The notes beneath the pieces are model-generated. The model was not told the DNA's origin, made no database searches, and saw only the letters and a list, made by a program, of their open reading frames with translations. Both the position numbers and the translations under genes were made by a program. From Lachnospiraceae bacterium AC2029 (GTDB lineage: Bacteria > Bacillota > Clostridia > Lachnospirales > Lachnospiraceae), in the NCBI GenBank assembly GCA_000703065.1, contig JNLK01000001.1:1488001-1552000 (forward strand): DNA of 64,000 nt, written 5' to 3'. Below are positions 26,396-35,854 of the stretch, piece by piece; positions within the stretch are counted from its first letter, which is position 1; each line of letters opens with the position of its first letter.

Positions 26396-28555
26396 ATGGC
26401 AAATGAGCTTCTGGACCATCTGAATGACGCACAGCTTCGCGCAGTGACCACCACCGAGGGATACGTGCGCGTGATCGCCGGTGCGGGAAGCGGCAAGACC
26501 CGCGCCCTGACCCATCGTTTTGCCTATCTGGTAAATGAGATCGGGATCCCGGCAGGGAACATTCTCTGCGTCACCTTCACCAACAAGGCCGCAAATGAAA
26601 TGCGCGCCCGGATCCACAACCTGACCGGCGACCGGGATACCGGCTACATCAATACCTTCCACGGATTCTGTGCAAATGTACTTCAGGAGGAAAGCCACGT
26701 ATTCCACTATCCAAAAAGCTTCCTGGTCCTGGATAATTCCGACATCGATTCCATGCTCAGCATGATCTATGAGGAACGGGGGCTGAATCTTCGGGACATG
26801 ACCTTCGGTGCAGCGCGGGACATGATCGAAATGATCAAACTGAAGGAACGCCCCCGTTACTATGAAGACATGATCCACATGTCCCTAACTGAACTGCAGG
26901 AGAAATACCGCAACGCAGAAACCGCAAAGGACATCATTTTCTATGGGTATCTTTATCAGGAGAAGAAATGCTTCGGTCTCGACTACAATGACCTGATCCT
27001 GCTGACTCTCTATGTCTTCCGGGAAAGCGAGGAGAGCCGTAACCGTTGGACGCACCGGCTGATGTACATCATGATCGACGAGTTCCAGGACATCGACAGG
27101 CCCCAGTACGAGCTGATGAAGGTCCTCTGCTCCTATCATAAAAATCTCTTCGTGGTGGGAGATCCCGACCAGACCATTTACAGCTGGCGAGGGGCGGACA
27201 TCCGGTACCTGCTGGACTTCGAGACGGAGTTCCCCGGTGCTACCACCATAGAAATGAATCTGAATTACCGCTCCACTCCGGAGATCCTGAACGCGGCCAA
27301 TACCATGATCGACAAAAATGTGCACCGCCTGAAGAAGGACCTTCTTCCCATGTGCGGGCATAATGATAAGGTAAAGGTGTATTTCGGAAAGAACTCCGAG
27401 GATGAGGCGGACTATATTGCCTCAAAGATCCTGCAAATGTCGGAAAGCGGCCTGCCCTTCCGGGATGTCACCATCCTGTACCGGTCACATTTTCTGACCA
27501 GAGGGCTGGAGCAGGCATTGCTGCGGTCGAAGATTCCCTATACCATCTACAGCGGCGTCCAGTTCTACGACCGCGCGGAGATCAAGGTAACACTCTCCTA
27601 TCTCCGCCTTCTGACCTCCGGTGACGACCTCAGTTTCCGAAAAGTGGTGAACAACCCCAAGCGGAATCTGGGAGAACGAAGGATACGGTTCCTGGAAGAG
27701 TATGCGGAAAAGCATCCCTGCATGACGCTTCTTACGGCACTCCGGGAGACCGTGGAGGATCCTGTCTTCAAGGGAACACGCGCAAAGGCATTTCTGGAGC
27801 TGGTGGAGGAACTGAGCCAGCTGGTGGACCGGCTGTCCATCTCGGAGCTTCTGGCTGAGACGCTCCATAAAAGCGGTTATGAAGAACGTCTCCGCACGGA
27901 AGGCAGCCAGGAACGGCTGGACAATCTGGCGGAGTTCCGGCAGTCGATATATGATTATGAAACCACCTGCGGAGAAGAGACCACCCTGGACAGCTACCTG
28001 AAGCACATCGCACTCTACACCAATGCAGATCTGGAGAATACGAAGGACCGGGTACGCCTGATGACCGTCCATGCGGCAAAGGGTCTTGAATTCCCTGTGG
28101 TCTTCCTCTGCGGACTGAACGAGGGCGTCTTCCCCTCCAAGAAGACCCGCACCGAACTTTCCATGGAAGAAGAACGCCGCCTGGCATTTGTAGCCATCAC
28201 CCGGGCGCGCACGAAACTCTTCCTTACCGAGGCAGCCGGCCGAAATTTCGATGGCACGCCCCGTTATCCCTCCCGTTTCATCCTGGACATCCGTCAGGGT
28301 GATCTGGAATACGAGGAAGAACCTCAGGAGGCTCTGATCGCCGAGACCCGGGCCTACATTAACACCGTGAATAAAGGCTTCCTTGTGGAAGATACGGCTC
28401 CGCTCCTTCCGGTGGATACCCGGGTGAAGCACATCGTTTTCGGATACGGAACCATCCTCGGCCATGATATGGACATGCAGGCCTACGAAGTGAAGTTCGA
28501 CAACCAGCCCACCGAGCGTTACATTGCCTTCAAGGTCCGGATGGAGAAAGCCTGA
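26396..28555 (+). CDS. UvrD/PcrA-type superfamily 1 DNA helicase
   Basis: 719 residues; an ATP-driven 3'-5' DNA helicase of the UvrD/Rep/PcrA group for repair or replication-fork rescue. All helicase motifs are present: Walker A GAGSGKT (residues 29-35), Ia FTNKAANEM, II DEFQDID, III GDPDQTIYSWRGAD, IV LNYRST, V TVHAAKGLEFPVVF, VI FVAITRART. The length is typical. The C-terminus ends with a Tudor-like RVKHIVFGYGTILGHD segment, which in PcrA contacts RNA polymerase. The ATG has CAGGG about 9 bases upstream. A LexA-like site lies in the promoter region. Confidence 0.92.
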   Translation: MANELLDHLNDAQLRAVTTTEGYVRVIAGAGSGKTRALTHRFAYLVNEIGIPAGNILCVTFTNKAANEMRARIHNLTGDRDTGYINTFHGFCANVLQEESHVFHYPKSFLVLDNSDIDSMLSMIYEERGLNLRDMTFGAARDMIEMIKLKERPRYYEDMIHMSLTELQEKYRNAETAKDIIFYGYLYQEKKCFGLDYNDLILLTLYVFRESEESRNRWTHRLMYIMIDEFQDIDRPQYELMKVLCSYHKNLFVVGDPDQTIYSWRGADIRYLLDFETEFPGATTIEMNLNYRSTPEILNAANTMIDKNVHRLKKDLLPMCGHNDKVKVYFGKNSEDEADYIASKILQMSESGLPFRDVTILYRSHFLTRGLEQALLRSKIPYTIYSGVQFYDRAEIKVTLSYLRLLTSGDDLSFRKVVNNPKRNLGERRIRFLEEYAEKHPCMTLLTALRETVEDPVFKGTRAKAFLELVEELSQLVDRLSISELLAETLHKSGYEERLRTEGSQERLDNLAEFRQSIYDYETTCGEETTLDSYLKHIALYTNADLENTKDRVRLMTVHAAKGLEFPVVFLCGLNEGVFPSKKTRTELSMEEERRLAFVAITRARTKLFLTEAAGRNFDGTPRYPSRFILDIRQGDLEYEEEPQEALIAETRAYINTVNKGFLVEDTAPLLPVDTRVKHIVFGYGTILGHDMDMQAYEVKFDNQPTERYIAFKVRMEKA

Positions 28556-28580
28556 CAGCAAAGTAAAAAACACTCAGTAA

Positions 28581-28636
28581 AACCCCCGACTCACGATCCC
28601 GGCGCTGTGCCAGGTGAGTCGGGGGTTCTTTATTTT
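28581..28636. terminator. Bidirectional terminator between helicase and operon A
   Basis: A perfect 14-bp stem (AACCCCCGACTCAC/GTGAGTCGGGGGTT) with a 19-base loop. T-rich flanks on both strands (TTCTTTATTTT on plus, TTTTACTGAGTGTTTTTT on minus) fit termination of the convergent helicase gene and operon A. Confidence 0.85.
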
Positions 28637-28680
28637 CGCAGGCAATGAGCCTGATGGCCAAGCCTGCATGGGAATCTGAC

Positions 28681-30108
28681 TTAGAATACTTTGCAGATGG
28701 AAAGTATTCCGACTACGACAGCTACGACGATCACTCCGATCAGGACACCAACCGCAGCCTTTTCCATTCCACTCATGACGGATGCATCGTTATGAACCGC
28801 ATACTGTCTGGCATCTGTACTGTAATCCGGTTGCGCATTCGGATCCGGCTGATATCCGGCTCCTCCTCCCTGCGGCTGGTAAGTCGACTGCGCGGGCTGC
28901 ATATTCGGATCCGGCTGATATCCGATTGCTCCTCCCTGCGGCGGATAGGTCGCCTGTGCAGTCTGCATATTCGGATCCGGCTGATATCCGGCTGCTCCTC
29001 CCTGCGGCGGATAGGTCGCCTGTGCAGTCTGCATATTCGGATCCTGCTGATATCCGAATGCTCCTCCCTGCGGCGGATAAGTCGGCTGTACCGGCTCTGC
29101 CTGCTGTGCGGCCTGTTCCGGTTGATATCCGGCGGCTCCTCCCTGCGGCGGGTAGGTCGGCTGCTCAGGATTTGCCTGCTGTGCAGCCTGCTCCGGATGA
29201 TACTCGACAGAATCTGCCGGACGTATCTGTACCGTTGCAGGTTCTTCCTGTGGAATCTGTGTACTCTCCACTGCTTCCGGTCGAATCTGTACCGTTGCCG
29301 GTTCCTCCGGCACGAAGGACTTCACCGGCTCTTCCGGCACGAAGGGCTTTACCGGTTCCTCCGGCACGAAGGGCTTCACCGGTTCCTCCGGCACGAAGGG
29401 CTTCACCGGTTCCTCCGGTACGAAGGGCTTTACCGGCTCTTCCGGCACGAAGGGCTTTACCGGTTCCTCCGGCACGAAGGGCTTCACCGGTTCCTCCGGT
29501 ACGAAGGGCTTTACCGGCTCTTCCGGCACGAAGGGCTTTACCGGTTCCTCCGGCACGAAGGGCTTCACCGGTTCCTCCGGTACGAAGGGCTTCACCGGCT
29601 CTTCCGGCACGAAGGGCTTCACCGGCTCTTCCGGTACGAAGGGCTTCACCGGTTCCTCCGGCACGAAGGAATTCACCGGTTCCTCCGGTACGAAGGGCTT
29701 CACCGGTTCCTCCGGTACAAATGGCCGGACCGGTGCCACCGGCTCTTCCGGCTGCGGCGGAGTATACATGATCGGTCTTACCGGTTCCTCCGGCTGCATC
29801 TTCGGCTCCACCGGATTGAACGGCGCCACATTTACCGGCTGCACTCCGAAGGGATCGTTTGCATCCGGTCGCGAGAAAAAGCCCTCATCCGCTGCCGGCT
29901 GTACCGGCGCGGCAACATACTCCTCAACCGCCGGGTATACCGGTGCTACCGGTGCCGCGCCACCCGCAGCTATGTAATCCTGCGGCTCTACCGGCATGGC
30001 TGCCGGAGCTGCGCCACCTGCAGCCACGTAATTCAGCGGCGCCCCGTCCATTTCACAATACTCCATCTCATCATCAAATATGATTCCACATATAGGACAT
30101 TGCTTCAC
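28681..30108 (-). CDS. Zinc-ribbon, proline-rich tandem-repeat, TM-tail protein
   Basis: 475 residues. A zinc ribbon (CPIC ... C at residues 4-20 region, MKQCPICGIIFDDEMEYCEM), a proline/glutamate-rich region with about 16 near-identical 9-residue units (VPEEPVKPF), further YPPQGGAAGYQPDPN repeats, and a single C-terminal membrane helix (GVLIGVIVVAVVVGILSI) with a three-residue tail. The last gene of operon A. The rigid PEEP repeats probably form an extended cytoplasmic arm anchored at the membrane by its tail. A GTG start at 30108 was chosen because AAGGAGA lies 9 bases upstream; an in-frame ATG at 30156 has no proper site. Function unknown. Confidence 0.8.
   Translation of the reverse strand: MKQCPICGIIFDDEMEYCEMDGAPLNYVAAGGAAPAAMPVEPQDYIAAGGAAPVAPVYPAVEEYVAAPVQPAADEGFFSRPDANDPFGVQPVNVAPFNPVEPKMQPEEPVRPIMYTPPQPEEPVAPVRPFVPEEPVKPFVPEEPVNSFVPEEPVKPFVPEEPVKPFVPEEPVKPFVPEEPVKPFVPEEPVKPFVPEEPVKPFVPEEPVKPFVPEEPVKPFVPEEPVKPFVPEEPVKPFVPEEPVKPFVPEEPVKPFVPEEPVKSFVPEEPATVQIRPEAVESTQIPQEEPATVQIRPADSVEYHPEQAAQQANPEQPTYPPQGGAAGYQPEQAAQQAEPVQPTYPPQGGAFGYQQDPNMQTAQATYPPQGGAAGYQPDPNMQTAQATYPPQGGAIGYQPDPNMQPAQSTYQPQGGGAGYQPDPNAQPDYSTDARQYAVHNDASVMSGMEKAAVGVLIGVIVVAVVVGILSICKVF
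29299..29731 (-). repeat. 27-bp in-frame tandem array with an 81-bp higher-order unit
   Basis: About 16 copies of a 27-bp unit encoding VPEEPVKPF. Silent C/T variants show a higher-order pattern: 29408-29488 and 29489-29569 look identical 81-bp (three-unit) blocks. Expansion or contraction would change arm length without a frameshift. Confidence 0.85.
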
Positions 30109-30159
30109 TGTGATCTTCTCCTTTTCCCGAATACTCAGCTTCCTTCCGACACCCATGCC

Positions 30160-31887
30160 TTACAGCTTGGAGAACTCATCCAGGATCTCTTCTCCCACTG
30201 CGTCGAGGGAATTGAAAAGTCTTGCGGTTTCCATATACTCTCCGGCCATCTTCCGTATCATCTCATTTACGACGGAAATGTCTCTCTCACATTGCTTGGT
30301 CAGGGTTGCCCTCTCATTCTTATTGGCAACCAGTTTGATAACGGCCGCTATGATAAAGGCAACTGCTCCGAAGGCACCGACTCCGATCATCGCATTTCCA
30401 AGCGCGATGCCGCCGATCAGCACCACCGCACTGATGGCAAAGAATATATATGCAAATGTGTTCTTGATCCCTTCCAGCTTGTTATGAAGGACCCCATGGT
30501 AGTAACGGCTCACCTTGGAGGACTCTCCGTCCGGCCGTTCCAGATCCACATCGGACACATAATCATTGACCTTGATCTTGAAGACCCTCTTCCTGCGCGT
30601 CAGATAATTGTTCCGATACTTGAGATATCCGTTCTCCTCGTAGTTTTTCATGAGCTTGAACATATTCCTGCGCATCTGGGGATTGACATTGTCCTCCTCC
30701 GGCGCGTGGATCCAGCGCATCATTTCCGAGATCAGATTCATCTCATCCTCTACACGGTTCTGCTCTTCCTCGTAGGCCCTCCAGGCCGCCGCCTTATCTC
30801 CCTTGTACAGAATGATCTTCTCGTTATAATCGATCTCCTTATAGGTATCCTTCTCCACGTCATTCGGCTTATCCGTCAGCCGGTCCATGTATTCCTTCAG
30901 AAATGCATTTCTCTCATCCAGGCGGGCGTTGACAACCTTCCGGAGACGTTCGAGGATATTATAGTTATTTGTGGCATGATCCAGCACATTCGCCCATTCG
31001 TAATACTCCGGTGAATACTGCTGCATCGCCGGGCAGGGATATGAGCCCGGCTGTACCGTCTCCTCCAGGTAACCGGCGATATGGTCGATGATCGATTCCT
31101 CACTGAAGGATTCCATCATCATGCATTCCCCGATCAGACGGTTCACAAGCGTTTCGATCCGGACCCGCACCTCCGTGCTGACATTTTCATATACGGTCCG
31201 GCTGATCAGCGAGAACATCATCAGGAAGGTCTGATAATCCGACCCTCTCAGATCCTGCTGTTCATACAGGGAGAGCCAGTTCAGGGCTGTTGCCTCCCGT
31301 CCCAGCCGGAGATTCATGATCATGTAGAAGATGCATGCATCCTTCGGCGACAGCTTATATGCTTCCTCAACCGATCTGGTGGCTCTGTCCCTGTCATTTG
31401 CCTTCCATGCCATGATACTGAGAAGAGCGTAGGTCAGCCAGAAATCAGGCGTCTGCAGATGCTCCTTCTCCACAGCCTTGTAAATGATATCATCGCGGAT
31501 CAGACTGAAATCCAGATTGTCCATCAGGCCCTGTACGATCTTACGGACCGTCCGGTAGTTCTTGAAATCATAATACTTCTTATTGTTCAGCTCGCGGATC
31601 CTCTTGTCCGCTTCCTCCATATTCTTGTAGAGCGGGTAGAGTGCCTCTATCTGCTCCTGAAGACTGTACGCATTCTCCGCAGTCGATGTGGAGGAAATGT
31701 AACGCTGGTTGGACTGCATCAGGCTTTCATTCACATTGTTCCTGTAGCTCTCCAGCCCCGCATGCATGGAGTGAAGACCTGAAACGGCAGCATTCAGCTG
31801 ATTCTGGTAGTATTGGTTTTCCGCCTGCAGCTTGCCAAGTATTCCACGCAGTCTGGTCACTTCATTGATAAGATGAGCGTTACTCAA
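30160..31887 (-). CDS. Helical-repeat membrane protein, paralogue C of operon A
   Basis: 575 residues. N-terminal coiled coil (residues about 1-90), an alpha-helical TPR-like core with FWLTYALLSIMAWKANDRDRA and DACIFYMIMNLRLGREATALNWLSLY, and a hydrophobic hairpin near the C-terminus (about 470-525). The same landmarks appear in the same order in the genes at 34241 and 35855, so the three are paralogues. The core motifs suggest a cytosolic scaffold attached to the membrane by its tail. A TTG start at 31887 has GGAGG 8 bases upstream. It follows the AAA+ gene by 15 bases. No known family recognised. Confidence 0.75.
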   Translation of the reverse strand: MSNAHLINEVTRLRGILGKLQAENQYYQNQLNAAVSGLHSMHAGLESYRNNVNESLMQSNQRYISSTSTAENAYSLQEQIEALYPLYKNMEEADKRIRELNNKKYYDFKNYRTVRKIVQGLMDNLDFSLIRDDIIYKAVEKEHLQTPDFWLTYALLSIMAWKANDRDRATRSVEEAYKLSPKDACIFYMIMNLRLGREATALNWLSLYEQQDLRGSDYQTFLMMFSLISRTVYENVSTEVRVRIETLVNRLIGECMMMESFSEESIIDHIAGYLEETVQPGSYPCPAMQQYSPEYYEWANVLDHATNNYNILERLRKVVNARLDERNAFLKEYMDRLTDKPNDVEKDTYKEIDYNEKIILYKGDKAAAWRAYEEEQNRVEDEMNLISEMMRWIHAPEEDNVNPQMRRNMFKLMKNYEENGYLKYRNNYLTRRKRVFKIKVNDYVSDVDLERPDGESSKVSRYYHGVLHNKLEGIKNTFAYIFFAISAVVLIGGIALGNAMIGVGAFGAVAFIIAAVIKLVANKNERATLTKQCERDISVVNEMIRKMAGEYMETARLFNSLDAVGEEILDEFSKL

Positions 31888-31902
31888 CGGAATCCCTCCT
31901 TT

Positions 31903-33387
31903 CTACACATTTCTGGTCCTGTCCTTACCCCACTCGGTGATCTCCCTGATCAGTTCGGGATTCACTCGGGAAATGGGGATCACACCCTCGCAGCTTCGAA
32001 GCAGCTCAGCCCTCAGATCAAAGCCTGCTTCTCCCAACAGTTTACTCTGTGCGGCTTCCTTAACCACCGCCTCTATATCGGAATGGGAGAACCCTTCCGT
32101 TTTCTCAACCACCTCTGACAGGAGATCCGGTTCGATGTCCTCCAGAAGAGATCTTCTGACATACTGTTTAAATAGCTCTGCCCTCGCCTCCCGGTCAGGC
32201 AGTCCCAGGAAGAAGATCTCCGAAAACCTTCCCTTCCTGTATAGCTCATACGGCAGCGCCTTGACATCATTTGCCGTAGCCACCATGAACACTCTGGAGC
32301 TGGACTCCTGAGCCCAGAAGAGGAATTCTCCCAGCACACGCTTGGACGTGTCATTTTCCGAGGAGGAATTGGAAAGCCCCTTCTCAATCTCATCGATCCA
32401 CAGGATACACGGAGATACGTGCTCGATAAACTGCAGTGCCTCCCGCATCCTTTTCTCGCTTCCGCCGACCCATTTATCAAAAATGGATCCGGTATCAAAC
32501 CGAAACAGCGGGATCCCCCAGAGACTGGAAATCATCTTTGCGGTCAGAGATTTTCCGCACCCCGGAACGCCGACCAGCAGGATCCCCTTCGGTGGCTTCA
32601 GATCATGCTTCCTCAGGGTTTCATCCTTCATGAAGAAGATCTGACGCTTCTCCTCCAGCCAGGCCTTCAGGTTGTTCATTCCGGATACCTGAAGTTCCGG
32701 ATCCACCTCGATGTACTGGATCGCATCGGCCTTGCCGTAGAGCCTCCGCTTCTGACGGTCCAGGCTGTACACCCGGTCGCTGCGAAGTCCGTTCTGACTG
32801 ATGATCTCTTCGGAGAGAATATTGTTGATCTGAATCTCGGTAAATCCCTTCATCAGCGCCACCGCATGGAGGATATCGTCCTTCGTCCATTCCACGGTGT
32901 ACCGGTTCTGATAGCTCTCGATGAACCGGTTGATCTGTGCGGTCCTCTCCTCCTCATTCGGCAGGTCCAGCGTAACAGAGATCCCGAAGCCCCGAATCCG
33001 GTCCCACACATTGTCCGAGGTGATGATGACCACCACGGAGTTGGACCGGCAGGCCTGATACAGAAGATTCACCAGTTCCCTTGCATACAGGCTGTCGGTG
33101 GAAACGTTCTGTACATCCCCCAGCACGATGTTGAGGTTTCGGTTCTTCTTCATCCGGTCGAGGAAGAAGCCCAGCGGGTCATCATTTGTGCTGATACCGG
33201 TGGTCTTTCCCACTTCCTCAACCTGTCCGGAATCCGTATAATAATAAATGGGATAGCCCTTCTCTGCCCGGATCTGGGCAAAGGCCTTCTCCACCCGTTC
33301 CCGTTCGTTCGTATCAACGATCACCAGCGGGATCCTTGCCTCCAGACAGTTCACAAGCGCTTTTTTGGTTTCCGAAAAGTCAGCCAT
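31903..33387 (-). CDS. AAA+ ATPase, Ycf46/FtsH-like
   Basis: 494 residues. The N-terminal 230 residues resemble a degenerate ATPase-like domain (IVLGDVQNVS ... VVVIITSDNVWDRI), as in Ycf46-type AAA proteins of cyanobacteria. The C-terminal AAA module has Walker A GVPGCGKS (273-280), Walker B ILWIDEIEKG (D332, E333), sensor 1 VATAND and an arginine-finger region RKGRFSEIFFLGLPD. It would use ATP hydrolysis to remodel protein assemblies. ATG 33387 was chosen because GGGAGAGAGA precedes it; a GTG 30 bases upstream overlaps the previous gene. Sitting between paralogues of the helical membrane proteins, its likely clients are those proteins. Confidence 0.85.
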   Translation of the reverse strand: MADFSETKKALVNCLEARIPLVIVDTNERERVEKAFAQIRAEKGYPIYYYTDSGQVEEVGKTTGISTNDDPLGFFLDRMKKNRNLNIVLGDVQNVSTDSLYARELVNLLYQACRSNSVVVIITSDNVWDRIRGFGISVTLDLPNEEERTAQINRFIESYQNRYTVEWTKDDILHAVALMKGFTEIQINNILSEEIISQNGLRSDRVYSLDRQKRRLYGKADAIQYIEVDPELQVSGMNNLKAWLEEKRQIFFMKDETLRKHDLKPPKGILLVGVPGCGKSLTAKMISSLWGIPLFRFDTGSIFDKWVGGSEKRMREALQFIEHVSPCILWIDEIEKGLSNSSSENDTSKRVLGEFLFWAQESSSRVFMVATANDVKALPYELYRKGRFSEIFFLGLPDREARAELFKQYVRRSLLEDIEPDLLSEVVEKTEGFSHSDIEAVVKEAAQSKLLGEAGFDLRAELLRSCEGVIPISRVNPELIREITEWGKDRTRNV

Positions 33388-33413
33388 TCTCTCTCCCTGA
33401 TCCGTGATACATA

Positions 33414-33950
33414 TCACAGATCCTCCATCTTATTCTTGCGAAGGACATACAGCACGTCCTTCATAAAATCCGATCCGGTCTCCGCCTCTATCCTGCGGAC
33501 ACTCTTCTCGCAGTCCGCCTGGAGCCTTGTGGCATTCGACCATACCTGCTGCTCCAGCTGGCGGGATATCTCCTCGGGAAAGCCCGGGCATTCCCGAAAG
33601 AAAAGTGCATTTTGATACGATGCAAAGAGTCGGTTCCAGGCAGAACGGATCCGGGTGATATCACCCTCTTCGATCCCCCGCGCCCAGGCCTCCGCGAATA
33701 CGGAGGTTCTGGCCGAGAGAAGCCGGGTTTCCAGCCTTCCCATCAGATCCGCCAGTTCCGGGTCGTAGATTGCGGAATAATCGGACGGAAAGCCGTCCTT
33801 CATCCGCTCAACAGCTGCAGCCGAATAATCTCCTGCCTGCAGGGTGTCCTCCACCAGCTTCGTCCATTCGGCAAAGGACAGCCTTTCAGGTTCTGCTTCC
33901 TCCTGCTTCGCCCGTTCCGACCTGCGTCTCAGTCTTTGAAACAGCATCAT
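33414..33950 (-). CDS. Uncharacterised 178-residue helical protein
   Basis: A highly charged, mostly alpha-helical protein with no membrane segment, signal peptide or zinc ligands. It begins MMLFQRLRRRSERAKQEEAEPER and contains two probable helical bundles (about 25-110 and 115-175). It starts 4 bases after the stop of the 58-residue gene and has only a weak ribosome-binding site, so it is probably translated by coupling. Its position directly before the AAA+ gene suggests an adaptor, but this is context only. Confidence 0.65.
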   Translation of the reverse strand: MMLFQRLRRRSERAKQEEAEPERLSFAEWTKLVEDTLQAGDYSAAAVERMKDGFPSDYSAIYDPELADLMGRLETRLLSARTSVFAEAWARGIEEGDITRIRSAWNRLFASYQNALFFRECPGFPEEISRQLEQQVWSNATRLQADCEKSVRRIEAETGSDFMKDVLYVLRKNKMEDL

Positions 33951-33954
33951 ATCA

Positions 33955-34131
33955 TCACTTCAGATATGAGAACGGGGGCTCGAGGCTCCAGGAAGGAAGA
34001 TTCTTCTCCACCTCCTTCAGTCTCTCATCCGACATGTCATATCCGCGGGTCTGATACATTTGCTGCATGTTTCTTGCAAGCATATCATCCAGGTTCGATC
34101 CGCCGTCCATTCCATTTTCCATCTGATCCAT
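33955..34131 (-). CDS. Small 58-residue protein of operon A
   Basis: Reads MDQMENGMDGGSNLDDMLAR, then NMQQMYQTRGYDMSDERLKE and VEKNLPSWSLEPPFSYLK. A strong GGAGG lies 7 bases upstream of the ATG, the reading frame fills the space between two operon genes, and its stop is immediately before the next start, all of which support real translation. It is methionine-rich and acidic with no membrane helix. The LEPPFSYLK end looks like a short peptide ligand. Function unknown. Confidence 0.7.
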   Translation of the reverse strand: MDQMENGMDGGSNLDDMLARNMQQMYQTRGYDMSDERLKEVEKNLPSWSLEPPFSYLK

Positions 34132-34240
34132 AGTGTTCCTCCTTTATATCCGCAAGATCCGATCGATCTCTTGGATTCTGTCATTCGTCTTTTATCAACA
34201 ATAATCCCGGCAGCCGGTCAGTTCCTCACCGTCAGGCCTT

Positions 34241-35839
34241 CTACAGTCTGTCGATCAGATTATCCAGGCTTGCCTTCTTCTCTGCTTCCTGACTATATGC
34301 AACCCGGAACCTGACGATCTCGCCTATGGTCTGCCTCAGCTCTTCCACCTTCGCCCGTACCATGGCCGGGTAATCCTTGTTCGCCTTCAGGATCCTGAGC
34401 AGCAGGAAGACCGCAGCTCCGATGGTGAAGATCAGGGAGTATCTGGTGACAAATACAAGTCCGATCGATACGATAAGAACCAGGATCGCCGCCAGATTCG
34501 GTGTGTTCAGATATGAGAATTTCAGTTTGTTATCGTAATAGAAGTCGTTCAGGGATGCGGTCTGCTTCTCCACATCCTGACCGTTCGAAACGCCGCTCCA
34601 TTCTCCGATGGTGATCGTATAGTCCAGGGGGAAGAGCTTGCGAACCTTCTCCTCCCATCTGCCAAGAGCGGACTTGAACCAGTCCTTCGTATTCTGAAGT
34701 GCAAATTTCCGTACGGTCACATCCACATCGCCGGAGTATACCGCCCACTGGACCATCCTGTCTCCGATATTGAAGCCGTTGTCCGCCAGCTTCTGCTGTT
34801 CCTCGAAGTCCTGCTTTGCCGCTTCCACATCTCCGCCATGACTCATGATCGTGGAGAAGTACTGCTTCTCCTTCATCAGTTCTTCCTCTTCCTTGTCATA
34901 GCTGCTGATCAGGTCATTCAGCACCTTGTCCACACGGCTCTTGAAGTTCTCCTCCGTCTGCTGAACAGCTTCCACATTGATGGAATCCAGCATTTTGATC
35001 AGGGCGTCGTATTTCATGATCTCCTTCCAGGACTCCATGATCCGTCCGTACTCCGCGCAGTTTGCACGAACATGCTCGAGCGTCGGCGGATTTGCCACGG
35101 GCATATTGTTCAGGAAGGATTCGTAGCTGCCGATAAATCTCTCGGTATGCTCCTTCTTGCTCCTCAGTTCATCCATCCAGCCCTGCACGACACTGTTCAC
35201 TTCATGATTCAGCTCCTGATCATTACCGAACAGCCCGGCCAGGTAGGCCTGAAGCATAATGGCGGCATCCCGGCCCAGCTTCTCCGGATCCACCGTCTTC
35301 ATGTATTCGCGGAACCATCTCTTGGCTGTTTCATGCCTTCCGAAACGGAGGTTGAGAATGCAGAAGAACAGGGACGCCTTCGGAGGCTCTCTCCGGAAGC
35401 ACTCGGAAACCGCATTCTTTGCAATGGTCGGTTCGTTATTTACCCATGCAGTGATCGCAAGCAATGCATAGGAAAGCCAGTATCTCGAGGAAGTGATCCA
35501 CAGTTCCTCGGACAGCTCCTTGATCGTATCCGTCCGTACCAGGTTGATGTCGAAGTCACGGACCACGCCCATCACGGTCCGCCGGATGGCTTCATGATCC
35601 CCGAACTGCTCCTTCAGTACCTGATCGATCCGGATAAGGTTCTCGTGCGCAAGCTGCTTCTCCTCGCTCTGGATCATTCCGGTCTTGAAATCATTTACCT
35701 TGGCAAGGATCTTATCTGCTGTCGCCTGCACCTGCCTCGATGACTCGGTAACCGTATTTACCTTTACACTTACCTGGGAAGAAAAGCCGGTTATCGTTTC
35801 ATTTAACGCCTGTACGGCAACTTCTGCTCCACTACTCAT
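34241..35839 (-). CDS. Helical-repeat membrane protein, paralogue B of operon A
   Basis: 532 residues with the layout of paralogue C: N-terminal coiled-coil-like segment (1-85), core motifs YWLSYALLAITAWVNNEPTIAKNAV and KASLFFCILNLRFGRHETAKRWF, AYLAGLFG, and a C-terminal hydrophobic hairpin (about 440-490, LAAILVLIVSIGLVFV). Shares the sequence ...AYLAGLFG/GYLSGVFG with paralogue A. The second of two consecutive ATG codons (35839) has the better spacing (6 bases) to GGAGG. A 109-base gap separates it from the 58-residue gene; nothing recognisable is seen there. Function unknown; probable membrane scaffold. Confidence 0.75.
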   Translation of the reverse strand: MSSGAEVAVQALNETITGFSSQVSVKVNTVTESSRQVQATADKILAKVNDFKTGMIQSEEKQLAHENLIRIDQVLKEQFGDHEAIRRTVMGVVRDFDINLVRTDTIKELSEELWITSSRYWLSYALLAITAWVNNEPTIAKNAVSECFRREPPKASLFFCILNLRFGRHETAKRWFREYMKTVDPEKLGRDAAIMLQAYLAGLFGNDQELNHEVNSVVQGWMDELRSKKEHTERFIGSYESFLNNMPVANPPTLEHVRANCAEYGRIMESWKEIMKYDALIKMLDSINVEAVQQTEENFKSRVDKVLNDLISSYDKEEEELMKEKQYFSTIMSHGGDVEAAKQDFEEQQKLADNGFNIGDRMVQWAVYSGDVDVTVRKFALQNTKDWFKSALGRWEEKVRKLFPLDYTITIGEWSGVSNGQDVEKQTASLNDFYYDNKLKFSYLNTPNLAAILVLIVSIGLVFVTRYSLIFTIGAAVFLLLRILKANKDYPAMVRAKVEELRQTIGEIVRFRVAYSQEAEKKASLDNLIDRL

Positions 35840-35854
35840 CATTTCCCTCCTTCA

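Noticed and set aside
29299-29731. Regularly spaced repeats suggesting a CRISPR array
   Set aside because: Units are contiguous with no unique spacers, code in frame for a 9-residue repeat, and no cas genes are present.
28645-31014. 789-codon Arg/Leu-rich open frame on plus
   Set aside because: Produced by the antisense of the PEEP tandem repeats; extreme composition, no ribosome-binding site.
33414-34131. WXG100-type small substrate among the short operon A proteins
   Set aside because: Neither the 58-residue nor the 178-residue protein has a central WxG motif.
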